A stretch of 64,000 nt of DNA, taken from Kribbella aluminosa. GTDB lineage: Bacteria > Actinomycetota > Actinomycetes > Propionibacteriales > Kribbellaceae. The stretch spans positions 4,092,001 through 4,156,000 of the forward strand of contig NZ_JAGINT010000001.1 in assembly GCF_017876295.1 (NCBI RefSeq). The letters are read 5' to 3'. Below, in pieces: positions 8,426 to 15,575 of the stretch (position 1 is its first letter; each line of letters begins with the position of its first letter). Both the position numbers and the translations under genes were made by a program. The notes beneath the pieces were generated by a model. That model saw nothing but the letters and a program-made list of their open reading frames with translations, ran no database searches and was not told the DNA's origin.

Positions 8426-9793
8426 TTACTGGCCTCCCGTCTCGCGGATGGAGCGTTCGAGTTCGGCGTAGACCTCGGTGAGGACGAGATCGCCGCTGTC
8501 GGCGTCGTAGTCGAAGAGTTCGCCGTAGCGGCCCCAGTCGATGGCGATGTCGAGTTGCTTTTCGGTGTCTTCGGTGGAGTAGCCGCGGCGAAGGAGGTCG
8601 CGGAAGAAGTCGTCGCGCAGGGAGCCGTCGTCGCTGTTTTCCAGGGCTTTGCAGATCGTACGGACCAGGGGTACGTGCTGGACGGCGAGGTTCGCGAACA
8701 TCTCCTTGCTGGCCAGGATGCCGGCGGTGTACCAGTCGCGACCGGTTTCGGTGAGGAACGCCTGGGCGCCTTCGACCTCGAGCAGGCCGAGCATGACCGC
8801 GGCGTCGACGAGTGGAAGCAGGTCGTCTACCTCGAATGACAGCTCGTAGGCGAGGTCCGGCAGGTCGGTCTGGCCGTTGTGTGCATACACGATCTCGACG
8901 AGGCCGGCCAGTCCGCCGACGGTTGCGTCGGGCAACGGGTGGCTGAGCGGTCCGGGCGGGACGGCCGGGGCGGGTTGCCGTTCGTCACCTTTGGCCAGGG
9001 TCGCGTAGAGTTGGTCGACGAGCGCGTCGAACGTCGGGCTGCGCCGGTCTCGCGGGCGTGGGAGCCGGACCGCTACTTCGGCCTTGATGCGGCCAGGGTT
9101 GGAGCCGAGGACGAGGACTCGGTCGGCGAGCAGCACGGCCTCTTCGATGTTGTGGGTGACGATGCAGATCGCCTTGGTCGGGAACTCCGGCTGGGCCCAC
9201 AGTGCGGTCAGTTCGGTGCGCAGGTTCTCCGCGGTGAGCACATCGAGTGCGCTGAACGGCTCGTCCATCAGCAGGGCGTCCGGCCGCAGTACCAGCGCCC
9301 GGGCGAACCCGACACGTTGCCGCATCCCGCCGGACAGTTCCTTCGGGTACGCCGACTCGAATCCGTCGAGCCCGATCAGATCGATCGCCTCCAGCGCGCG
9401 CTCGCGCCGTTCGGCCGCCGGCACTCCGCGGGCCTGCAGGCCGAGTTCGACGTTGTCCTGCACGGTCAGCCACGGCATCAGCGCGAAGGACTGGAACACC
9501 ATGCCGACACCCGGGTTGGCGCCGTTCAGGATCTCGCCGCGGTAGCGTACGGTTCCGTTGCTCGGGGCAATGAGACCGGCAATCGTGCGTAGCAGCGTGG
9601 ACTTGCCGGAGCCGGACTTGCCGAGCAGTGCGACGATCTCGCCCTCGTGCAGGGTCAGGTTGATACCTTCCAGAACCGGCAGCGTGGTGCCTCCGGCGCC
9701 GGGGAAGAACTTGGAGAGGTTCTCGACCTCGACAATCGCCGGCGGGCGCGCGACGGTCGCTGCGGTGGTGGATGTGGATGTGGTGGCGGCCAT
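8426..9793 (-). CDS. ABC transporter ATP-binding protein with AAA-associated C-terminal domain
   Basis: A 455-residue ATPase. Residues ~20-260 are a nitrate/taurine-type ABC domain: Walker A GKSGSGKST, Q-loop QSFALMPW, signature LSGGMRQRVGFARAL and Walker B LLMDEPFSALD. Residues ~300-455 form the AAA-associated C-terminal domain found on a subset of such ATPases (LAYELSFEVDDLLPLVDAAVMLGLLEVEG and onward). The ATG at 9793 has a GGGAGG site upstream. It lies 26 bases after the permease gene and is co-transcribed with it. No solute-binding protein gene is nearby. The ArsR-type regulator upstream suggests a metal or stress link, not proven. Confidence 0.88.
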   Translation of the reverse strand: MAATTSTSTTAATVARPPAIVEVENLSKFFPGAGGTTLPVLEGINLTLHEGEIVALLGKSGSGKSTLLRTIAGLIAPSNGTVRYRGEILNGANPGVGMVFQSFALMPWLTVQDNVELGLQARGVPAAERRERALEAIDLIGLDGFESAYPKELSGGMRQRVGFARALVLRPDALLMDEPFSALDVLTAENLRTELTALWAQPEFPTKAICIVTHNIEEAVLLADRVLVLGSNPGRIKAEVAVRLPRPRDRRSPTFDALVDQLYATLAKGDERQPAPAVPPGPLSHPLPDATVGGLAGLVEIVYAHNGQTDLPDLAYELSFEVDDLLPLVDAAVMLGLLEVEGAQAFLTETGRDWYTAGILASKEMFANLAVQHVPLVRTICKALENSDDGSLRDDFFRDLLRRGYSTEDTEKQLDIAIDWGRYGELFDYDADSGDLVLTEVYAELERSIRETGGQ

Positions 9794-9819
9794 GAGGCAC
9801 CTCCCGGGGGCTGGTTGGA

Positions 9820-11562
9820 TCATGTCAGTGAGTAGCGGGTCTCGGCGAGCCGGTAGAGACGTCGCCAGAGCAGTCTGTTGAGGCCGACGACGTACACGCT
9901 CATCACCGTGACGCCGACCAGCGTCTTGGCGAAGTCTCCGCTCTGGGTCGACTGGGCGATGTACGCGCCGAGGCCGGTGGCGGTCAGTTTGGTCGAGCCG
10001 TAGCTGACGACTTCGGCGACGATCGAGGCGTTCCAGGCGCCTCCGGCCGCCGTGAGTGCACCGGTCACCCAGGCTCCGAAGACCGACGGCAGGATCACGG
10101 TCCGCCAGCGCAGTACCAGCGGGAGGCGCAGGTTGAGCGAGGCCTCCCTCAGGTCGTTGGGGATTGCGCTGGCGCCGGCGATGACGTTGAACAGGATGTA
10201 CCACTGCGCTCCGAGGCTCATCAGCACGATGCCGCCGACGTTCAGGCTGATTCCGGTCCGGATCAGCAGCAGCGTGAACAGTGGGAACAAGAAGTTCGCC
10301 GGGAAGCTGGCCAGCACCTGCACGACTGGCTGAGCGAAACGGCTCACGCGGGGGTTCATGCCGATCCAGACACCGATCGGCACCCACACCAGCGAGCCGA
10401 AAACGACGAGCACGATCACCCGTCCGAACGTCACCAGCCCGAGCGCGAACGCGTGCCCGAAGGCACCGAGGCCCGTCCCGTGGTCGACGTACACGAGCAT
10501 CCGGTACAGGCCCCAGGCGACGGCGAGCGCCACCACCACGGAGAACACCACGTCGCCCGCGCGGCGCCGTACCTGATCGACGTGCAGCGGGTACTCCGCC
10601 AGGCCGAACGGCCGCGTCCCGCGGTCGAGGGCGACGCCTACCGGCTTCACCAGCAGGTGCGCGAACTGCGGCACCCGCGAGCGGCGCAGCACGTCGAGCA
10701 CCAGGCTGCGCGGTGCCTCGGAGGCCTCGGACTCCTCGACCCGGAACTTCTCCGCCCAGGCGGTCAGCGGCCGCCAGAACAACACGTTCACGCCGATCAC
10801 CATGACGATCATGACGCCGATCGCGAGGAACATCCGGCCGAGATGCTCCTGCGAGCCGGCCGCCGCGACATAGCTGCCGATCCCGGGCAGCGCGTAAGTG
10901 TGGTTGTTCACGCTGATCACTTCCGACGCGATCAGGAAGAACCAGCCGCCGCCGAAGCTCATCATTCCGTTCCAGACCAGCGGGATCATCCCGTTGGGTA
11001 CGTCGAGACGCCAGAACCGCTGCCACTTCGTCAGCCGCAGAACCCGGGCCGCCTCGTCCAGCTCACGCGGCTGCGTGACCAGCGAGTTGTAGAAGGCAAA
11101 CGTCAGGTTCCACGCCTGCGAGGTGAAGATCGCGAACACCGACGCGCACTCGACCCCGAGCGTCGTGTGCGGGAACAACGTCAGCCACACGCTCAACGTC
11201 ACCGACAAGAATCCGAGCACCGGCACGGACTGCAGTACGTCGAGAATCGGCAGCAGTACCTTCTCCGTCCGACGCAACCGCGCGGCGGCCGTCGCGTAGA
11301 CGAACGTGAAGACCACCGACACCACGAGCGCGGCGAACATCCGCAGCAGCGACCGCGCAGCGTAATACGGCAGATTCGCCGGATCCGTCGACACGCTCGC
11401 TGCTGCAGTCGACGGCGAGAACGGAGTGTTGATGCCCTGCGAGACACGGACCAGCAGCCAGAACAGTACGGCCATCCCGGCCAGCACGAGCACATCGGCG
11501 ATCAGGTGCGTGCGCGAGCGCAGCGGCGCATCCTGCGCGGTGAACGGGCGCAGCATCGACAT
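9820..11562 (-). CDS. ABC transporter permease, two fused permease domains
   Basis: A 580-residue membrane protein with two tandem binding-protein-dependent permease units. The first spans ~20-280 (EAA-like loop ELDEAARVLRLTKWQRFWRL) and the second ~310-570 (NDLREASLNLRLPLVLRWR). Single permeases of this class are about 250-300 residues and act as dimers, so this is a gene fusion making a pseudo-homodimer. It pairs with the ATPase encoded downstream. Several membrane helices are plain (LVLAGMAVLFWLLV and VIVLVVFGSLVWVPIG). Import of an anion, organosulfur or metal-related solute is possible; specificity is not shown. Confidence 0.88.
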   Translation of the reverse strand: MSMLRPFTAQDAPLRSRTHLIADVLVLAGMAVLFWLLVRVSQGINTPFSPSTAAASVSTDPANLPYYAARSLLRMFAALVVSVVFTFVYATAAARLRRTEKVLLPILDVLQSVPVLGFLSVTLSVWLTLFPHTTLGVECASVFAIFTSQAWNLTFAFYNSLVTQPRELDEAARVLRLTKWQRFWRLDVPNGMIPLVWNGMMSFGGGWFFLIASEVISVNNHTYALPGIGSYVAAAGSQEHLGRMFLAIGVMIVMVIGVNVLFWRPLTAWAEKFRVEESEASEAPRSLVLDVLRRSRVPQFAHLLVKPVGVALDRGTRPFGLAEYPLHVDQVRRRAGDVVFSVVVALAVAWGLYRMLVYVDHGTGLGAFGHAFALGLVTFGRVIVLVVFGSLVWVPIGVWIGMNPRVSRFAQPVVQVLASFPANFLFPLFTLLLIRTGISLNVGGIVLMSLGAQWYILFNVIAGASAIPNDLREASLNLRLPLVLRWRTVILPSVFGAWVTGALTAAGGAWNASIVAEVVSYGSTKLTATGLGAYIAQSTQSGDFAKTLVGVTVMSVYVVGLNRLLWRRLYRLAETRYSLT

Positions 11563-11620
11563 CAGATGGCCTCCTGGACGGACAAGCGACTACGCCTCCG
11601 CCGTCAAGAGCCCCAGTGAG

Positions 11621-11686
11621 CTACGGCATGACGAGGACAGCGGTGAACACGGTGAACGAGCTGGATCTATGGGCGTCCGGACTCAT
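11621..11686 (-). CDS. Possible leader peptide, 21 codons
   Basis: A tiny frame, MSPDAHRSSSFTVFTAVLV plus two codons, begins at an ATG with a very strong GAGGAGG site and stops 58 bases before the permease start. It is the first translatable frame downstream of the shared ArsR/ABC promoter region. That position and ribosome site fit a leader peptide or upstream frame that tunes translation of the transporter. A hydrophobic stretch (FTVFTAVLV) fills most of it. Unproven; it could also be a chance frame. Confidence 0.35.
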   Translation of the reverse strand: MSPDAHRSSSFTVFTAVLVMP

Positions 11687-11747
11687 CACAACCACCTCCT
11701 CGGGCACGACTCGGCGCCGCTCTGGCGTCGACTGAAAGCTACTCCAT

Positions 11748-11782
11748 ACTCAACGGCTTGCGCAAATGAGTGCTCGTTGGGT
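11748..11782. promoter_or_regulatory. Candidate ArsR operator between divergent genes
   Basis: ACTCAACG (11748-11755) faces CGTTGGGT (11775-11782), a 7-of-8 inverted match. The perfect palindrome TTGCGCAA (11758-11765) and ATGAG/CTCGT half-sites lie between them. It is located 16 bases before the ArsR start and upstream of the transporter operon, so it could control both directions. Confidence 0.45.
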
Positions 11783-11797
11783 TAGAGTGGCGAGATC

Positions 11798-12178
11798 ATG
11801 ACCTCCGCCGTCGATCCTCGCGTCCCAGCCGAACAACTCGAAGCCGCCGCGTCGACGTTCGACCTACTGTCGGTGCCCGGCCGGCTGCACCTCGTGGTCA
11901 TCCTGGCCGGCGGCGAGTACGACGTGTCCACGCTCGCCGACCTGTCCGGCGCGAACGTGCCCGCCACCAGCCAGCAGCTGGCCAAGCTCCGCGCGGCCGG
12001 CGTCGTCACCGCCCGCCGCGAAGGCCGCCGGCAGCTGTACCAGGTCAAGGATCCGCACATCCTGTCGGTGATCGCCCAGATGTTCAGCCACATCGCGCCC
12101 GACGGCACCCTCGCCGTCCAGGAACCCGACCGTCCGCCGCGTCGCCCCCGATTCACCGCAACGAGCAACGTCAGATGA
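11798..12178 (+). CDS. ArsR/SmtB family transcriptional regulator
   Basis: A 126-residue winged-helix regulator. LLSVPGRLHLVVILAGGEYDVSTLADL and ATSQQLAKLRAAGVVTARREGRRQLYQV are the helix-turn-helix and wing of the ArsR family. No Cys is present, so a CxC alpha-3 metal site is absent. Any metal or redox sensing would use His/Asp residues (SHIAPDG near the C-terminus) or another mechanism. It is divergent from the fused-permease ABC operon, its likely target. Confidence 0.88.
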   Translation: MTSAVDPRVPAEQLEAAASTFDLLSVPGRLHLVVILAGGEYDVSTLADLSGANVPATSQQLAKLRAAGVVTARREGRRQLYQVKDPHILSVIAQMFSHIAPDGTLAVQEPDRPPRRPRFTATSNVR

Positions 12179-12306
12179 GGCGTTGGACGAGCCCGATCCA
12201 GTCGGCCCCCTGCGCAGCGCGGTCGTCGCCTGGGCCTCCCGCGACGGCCGCCGCGAACCGCGCAGGCCGTCGTACGCTGGAGCGAGCACGGCGAGCTCAC
12301 CCGCCC

Positions 12307-12450
12307 ATCGCAAACGCTGGAATGAACTTGGGCAACACGTCCGGACTCAAGACGCACTACGGCTACTTCGCCGTACTCGCCGTACTCGCCGTCATGGCGG
12401 CCGTCGCCGTCGTCCTCTACCCCGTCTTCACGCGCAAACGGTGGCTGTGA
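12307..12450 (+). pseudogene. CorA-like magnesium/cobalt transporter, C-terminal remnant
   Basis: The frame ending at 12450 reads IANAGMNLGNTSGLKTHYGY, then a membrane segment FAVLAVLAVMAAVAVVLY, then VFTRKRWL and a stop. This is the layout of a CorA C-terminus: GMN signature, short loop ending in a Tyr-Gly-Tyr-type motif, last transmembrane helix and basic FxRKxWL tail. The large cytoplasmic domain and TM1 are missing; the upstream 130 bases have no matching frame. I therefore call it the tail of a deleted corA-type gene, one base before the VWA gene. Confidence 0.55.
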
Positions 12451-12451
12451 G

Positions 12452-13408
12452 TTGTCGAACTTCCTCGCTCCTGGGCGTCTGTGGCTGCTGGTACTGATCC
12501 CAGCAGCCGTCGCGGTCTACCTGATCCTGCAGCGCCGGCGAACGGAATACGCGCTGCGGTTCACCAACCTCGCTCTGCTCGACCGCGTCGCACCACGGCG
12601 CCCGCAGTGGCGCCGCCACCTTGCCGTCGCGCTGGTCCTGCTCGCCGCGACGTCGTCGGTGATCGCCTTCGCGCGGCCCAAGGCCGTGGTCAAGGTTCCC
12701 CGAGAACGCGCCACGATCGTGATGACTATCGACGTGTCGCTGTCGATGATGGCCACCGACATCGACCCGACCCGGCTGGGCGCCGCCAAGAAGGCGGCCA
12801 AAAACTTCATCAACCAGCTGCCGGCCAAGTTCAACGTGGCCGTGGTCGCCTTCGCCGGTACGGCGACCATCGTCGTACCACCCACGACCGACCATGCCAG
12901 TGCATTGCGCGCGATCGACAGCCTGCAACTCGCCGAATCGACCGGTACCGGCGAAGGCATCTTCGCCGCCCTGCAGGCCATCACCCAGGTCCCACCCGAC
13001 CCGAACCACCCGAACGACCCCGCGCCCGCACGCATCGTCCTCGAATCCGACGGCAAACGCACCGTCGGCCGTACCATCCAGGAAGCAGCTGCCGCGGCCA
13101 AAGCCAAGGACGTCCCCGTCTACACCCTCACCATCGGCACCCAGTCCGGCTTCATCGAAATGGACGGCATCCGGCAACGCGTCCCACCCGACCCCGGCGA
13201 AATGCAGCAGATCGCCCAGATCACCGGCGGCCGCGCCTACAACGCCGAGTCAGCCGACGAGCTCGACAACGTCTACCAGGACATCGGCTCCTCCGTCGGC
13301 TACGACGAACTGGACCGAGAGATTACCTCCCGCTTTGCCGGCATCGCCATGCTCCTCACCTTCCTCGCCGGCGCCGCCTCCATCGCAGCAGCCTCGCGCC
13401 TCCCCTGA
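12452..13408 (+). CDS. VWA domain membrane protein (BatA-like)
   Basis: A 318-residue protein with a TTG start immediately after the CorA remnant. The layout is BatA/BatB-like: an N-terminal membrane helix (LWLLVLIPAAVAVYLIL), a second helix (LAVALVLLAATSSVIAF), a von Willebrand factor A domain with the metal-ion-dependent site DVSLSM, and a C-terminal helix (FAGIAMLLTFLAGAASIAAAS). The usual neighbours (MoxR AAA ATPase, DUF58 protein) are absent, so the gene is an orphan. IVLESDGKRT replaces the commoner LLSDGxxT. Role probably in envelope-linked complex assembly. Confidence 0.85.
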   Translation: MSNFLAPGRLWLLVLIPAAVAVYLILQRRRTEYALRFTNLALLDRVAPRRPQWRRHLAVALVLLAATSSVIAFARPKAVVKVPRERATIVMTIDVSLSMMATDIDPTRLGAAKKAAKNFINQLPAKFNVAVVAFAGTATIVVPPTTDHASALRAIDSLQLAESTGTGEGIFAALQAITQVPPDPNHPNDPAPARIVLESDGKRTVGRTIQEAAAAAKAKDVPVYTLTIGTQSGFIEMDGIRQRVPPDPGEMQQIAQITGGRAYNAESADELDNVYQDIGSSVGYDELDREITSRFAGIAMLLTFLAGAASIAAASRLP

Positions 13409-13531
13409 TCCTCCGCCCAACACCACCACAGCCGACGACGTACCGCCGACACTGCGGGCGCCGCCGGCCGTACACCGTCTACACCGTGGCCCGCCCGGCG
13501 TGCGGCGGCAGCGCTCCATCACCGGCCATCT

Positions 13532-13561
13532 AGGCGTCACCGCCCTGACCGGCTGACGCCT
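13532..13561. terminator. Convergent-gene hairpin
   Basis: AGGCGTCA (13532-13539) and TGACGCCT (13554-13561) form a perfect 8-bp stem with a 14-base loop between the VWA gene and the convergent NAD(P)H-binding gene. No U-run follows, but stem-only terminators are usual in high-GC actinobacteria. Confidence 0.5.
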
Positions 13562-14410
13562 CAGTTCACGGGTGTATCGGCGAGGACCGTGTGCACCGTG
13601 CGCGACGGTAGGCACTCCGCGGGAGATGCCGTCGCGGTGAGATCACGCGTGTTCAGCATCACCCCCAGGGTCGCCTGTCTCGCGAACGCCGGCGCGAAGG
13701 GCGCGGCGAGATATCGCGTCACCCGCAGTACGCCGAGTGGCACTCGCCTGATCGCAGTCGCGCCCTGAGCGCGAGCCAGTTCGACGAGGGTGACGTTCTC
13801 GGGGGCCGGCCACGTCGAGCACGCGCCGAATCGTCGACGGCTCGATCAGGCAGTGGTCGACGACGGCGGCCACGTCGACCACCGACACCACGTTGAGCAG
13901 GTTCTCTCCCGGGCCGAGGACGACAGCCGGTCCTCCCGTGCCGAGCCTGCCGCGGACGATGTCGAGCCACAGTTCGAGGAAGCAGGTCGGGCGCAGGATC
14001 GTCCAGTCCAGGCCGGTTGCCCGCAGATGCTGCTCGGCGGCGTACTTCGCCCGGAACAACGACGACGTGTGGTCGGGTGCCGCATCCTTGATCGACACCA
14101 GCACGAACCGCCGGACTCCCGCCCGCTGCGCAGCGTCGACCGTCGCGATGCAGGCCGCCCGGTCGATCTGATCCGGTCCGGCTCCCCGGCCACCCAGCAG
14201 ACCGTGCACGCACCAAACAGCTGTGTCACAGCCCTCGAGTGCTGCAGCGACCGCCGCGTGGTTCCGGACGTCGCCAACTGCCACCTCGCAGCCATTCACT
14301 GGTGCAGTGCCCGGGGTGCGCGTCAGCATCCGGACGCGCTCGCCACGTTGCACGAGCCGCCGTACGACGATCGAACCCAGCCGGCCGGTGCCGCCGGCAA
14401 CGAAGATCAT
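13561..14410 (-). pseudogene. NAD(P)H-binding (NmrA/atypical SDR) protein, frameshifted
   Basis: Starts MIFVAGGTGRLGSIVVRRLVQ with a GGTGRLG nucleotide-binding loop and runs well to RRVLDVAGP. There a run of five G/C bases at 13801-13805 throws the frame. Removing one base gives GPENVTLVELARAQGATAIR, then PLGVLRVTRYLAAPFAPAF and a stop at 13561, which fits the family tail. The gene overlaps the SnoaL-like gene upstream by four bases. It is either a genuine slip-strand mutation or a sequencing error in a homopolymer. If repaired it encodes about 282 residues. Confidence 0.7.
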
Positions 14411-14832
14411 TGCGGCCGCGCGGACGAGTGCAGTGCCGCGGCAACCGCCGCGTCGACGCCGGTACTGCTGGTGTCGAGTGGTTCGAGGTAGAACCTGGCC
14501 GCCGTCGCGCGGCCGCGCTCGACGGTGAACACGACAACACCGCGCATGTGGTGTCCGGTGCCGTCGCGACGGGTGCCGTCCATCGCCCATTCGGTCCACA
14601 CCGTGTCGCCGGCGACCGCCAGCGCCGGCACTCGTACGACGAGATCGGGGACCATGTCGAAGATCGCCGACCAATTGCGCCCTACCTGATCGTTGCCTGT
14701 GAAGCCCCGTGCGGGATGCGCCGGAGTCTCGTTGACGTAGTCGGCAGCGAACAGGCTGACCAGCCTGTCCAGGTCGTGGCGGTTGACCGCCTCGACGAGA
14801 TCGGCGACGAACCGCTCTGCGATGGTTTCCAT
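14407..14832 (-). CDS. SnoaL-like / nuclear transport factor 2-like protein
   Basis: A 141-residue protein with the SnoaL-type cone fold pattern: the first helix ERFVADLVEAVNRHDLDRLVSLFAADYVNE, then GRNWSAIFDMVPDLVVRV, WTEWAMDGTRRDGTGHHMRG and ARFYLEPLD. Family members include polyketide cyclases, ester cyclases and many proteins of unknown reaction. It is first in a two-gene operon with the NAD(P)H-binding gene and divergent from a TetR gene, which probably represses it. Confidence 0.82.
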   Translation of the reverse strand: METIAERFVADLVEAVNRHDLDRLVSLFAADYVNETPAHPARGFTGNDQVGRNWSAIFDMVPDLVVRVPALAVAGDTVWTEWAMDGTRRDGTGHHMRGVVVFTVERGRATAARFYLEPLDTSSTGVDAAVAAALHSSARPQ

Positions 14833-14860
14833 CGCGCACCACCCTTGGCTACACTACCTA

Positions 14861-14871
14861 GTATTCAATAC
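14861..14871. promoter_or_regulatory. Palindrome GTATTCAATAC, candidate TetR operator
   Basis: A perfect five-base-arm palindrome centred in the 55-bp gap between the SnoaL-like gene and the divergent TetR gene. The surrounding CTAGTATTCAATACAAG is unusually AT-rich for this genome. It fits an autoregulatory TetR site overlapping both promoters. Confidence 0.5.
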
Positions 14872-14887
14872 AAGACTATGGAACCAA

Positions 14888-15541
14888 ATGCCACGACACG
14901 TCAAGACGTCCCGCAGTTACGATTCGTCTGCGCGCCGCCGTCAGGCCGAGGCGAACCGGCAGGCGATCCTCGCAGCCGCCCATGAGCACTTTCTGCAGTA
15001 CGGGTACGCCGCAACCACGGTAGCCGCGGTGGCCCGGGCTGCCGGTGTGTCCACTGAGACTGTCTACAAGGCGTTCGGGCCGAAGCGTGCGCTCGTCCGG
15101 GCACTCTGGGAACGCGGCCTCGAGGGGCGGCAGCCGGTGCCGGCGCCCGAACGCAGCGACCGGCTGAGCGCCACCGAGCAGGATCCGAGGACGGTGCTCA
15201 CCGGTTGGGGCCGACTCACGACGGAGGTCGCCCCGGAAGCGGCGCCGATCATCCTACTGATCAGAGATGCCGCCGCTCAGGATCCCGACATGACGACGCT
15301 GCTGGCCGAGGTGGAGCAGCAGCGCCGCGACCGGATGCGCCACAACGCTGAGCGCCTCGCCGCTCAGGGCTGGCTGAAGCCCGGTCTCGAGCTCGCCCGA
15401 GCGGCGGACATCCTGTGGACCTACTCATCGCCGGAGCTCTACGAGCTGCTGGTCCTCAAGTCCGGCTGGCCGCTCCCGGCGTACGGCGACTTCATCTCCT
15501 CAGCCCTTGCCGCCGCATTACTCGACCACGACCTCCGCTGA
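14888..15541 (+). CDS. TetR/AcrR family transcriptional regulator
   Basis: A 217-residue repressor starting MPRHVKTSRSYDSSARRRQAE. The N-terminal helix-turn-helix is RQAILAAAHEHFLQYGYAATTVAAVARAAGVSTETVYKAFGPKRALV. A ligand-binding helical domain follows. The start at 14888 is chosen because upstream in-frame residues read through the promoter palindrome. It is divergent from the SnoaL-like/NAD(P)H-binding pair, the likely regulated unit. Ligand unknown. Confidence 0.9.
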   Translation: MPRHVKTSRSYDSSARRRQAEANRQAILAAAHEHFLQYGYAATTVAAVARAAGVSTETVYKAFGPKRALVRALWERGLEGRQPVPAPERSDRLSATEQDPRTVLTGWGRLTTEVAPEAAPIILLIRDAAAQDPDMTTLLAEVEQQRRDRMRHNAERLAAQGWLKPGLELARAADILWTYSSPELYELLVLKSGWPLPAYGDFISSALAAALLDHDLR

Positions 15542-15575
15542 GCTGTCGTGCGCCTCCGCGGGGGTCCTGTCCGTT

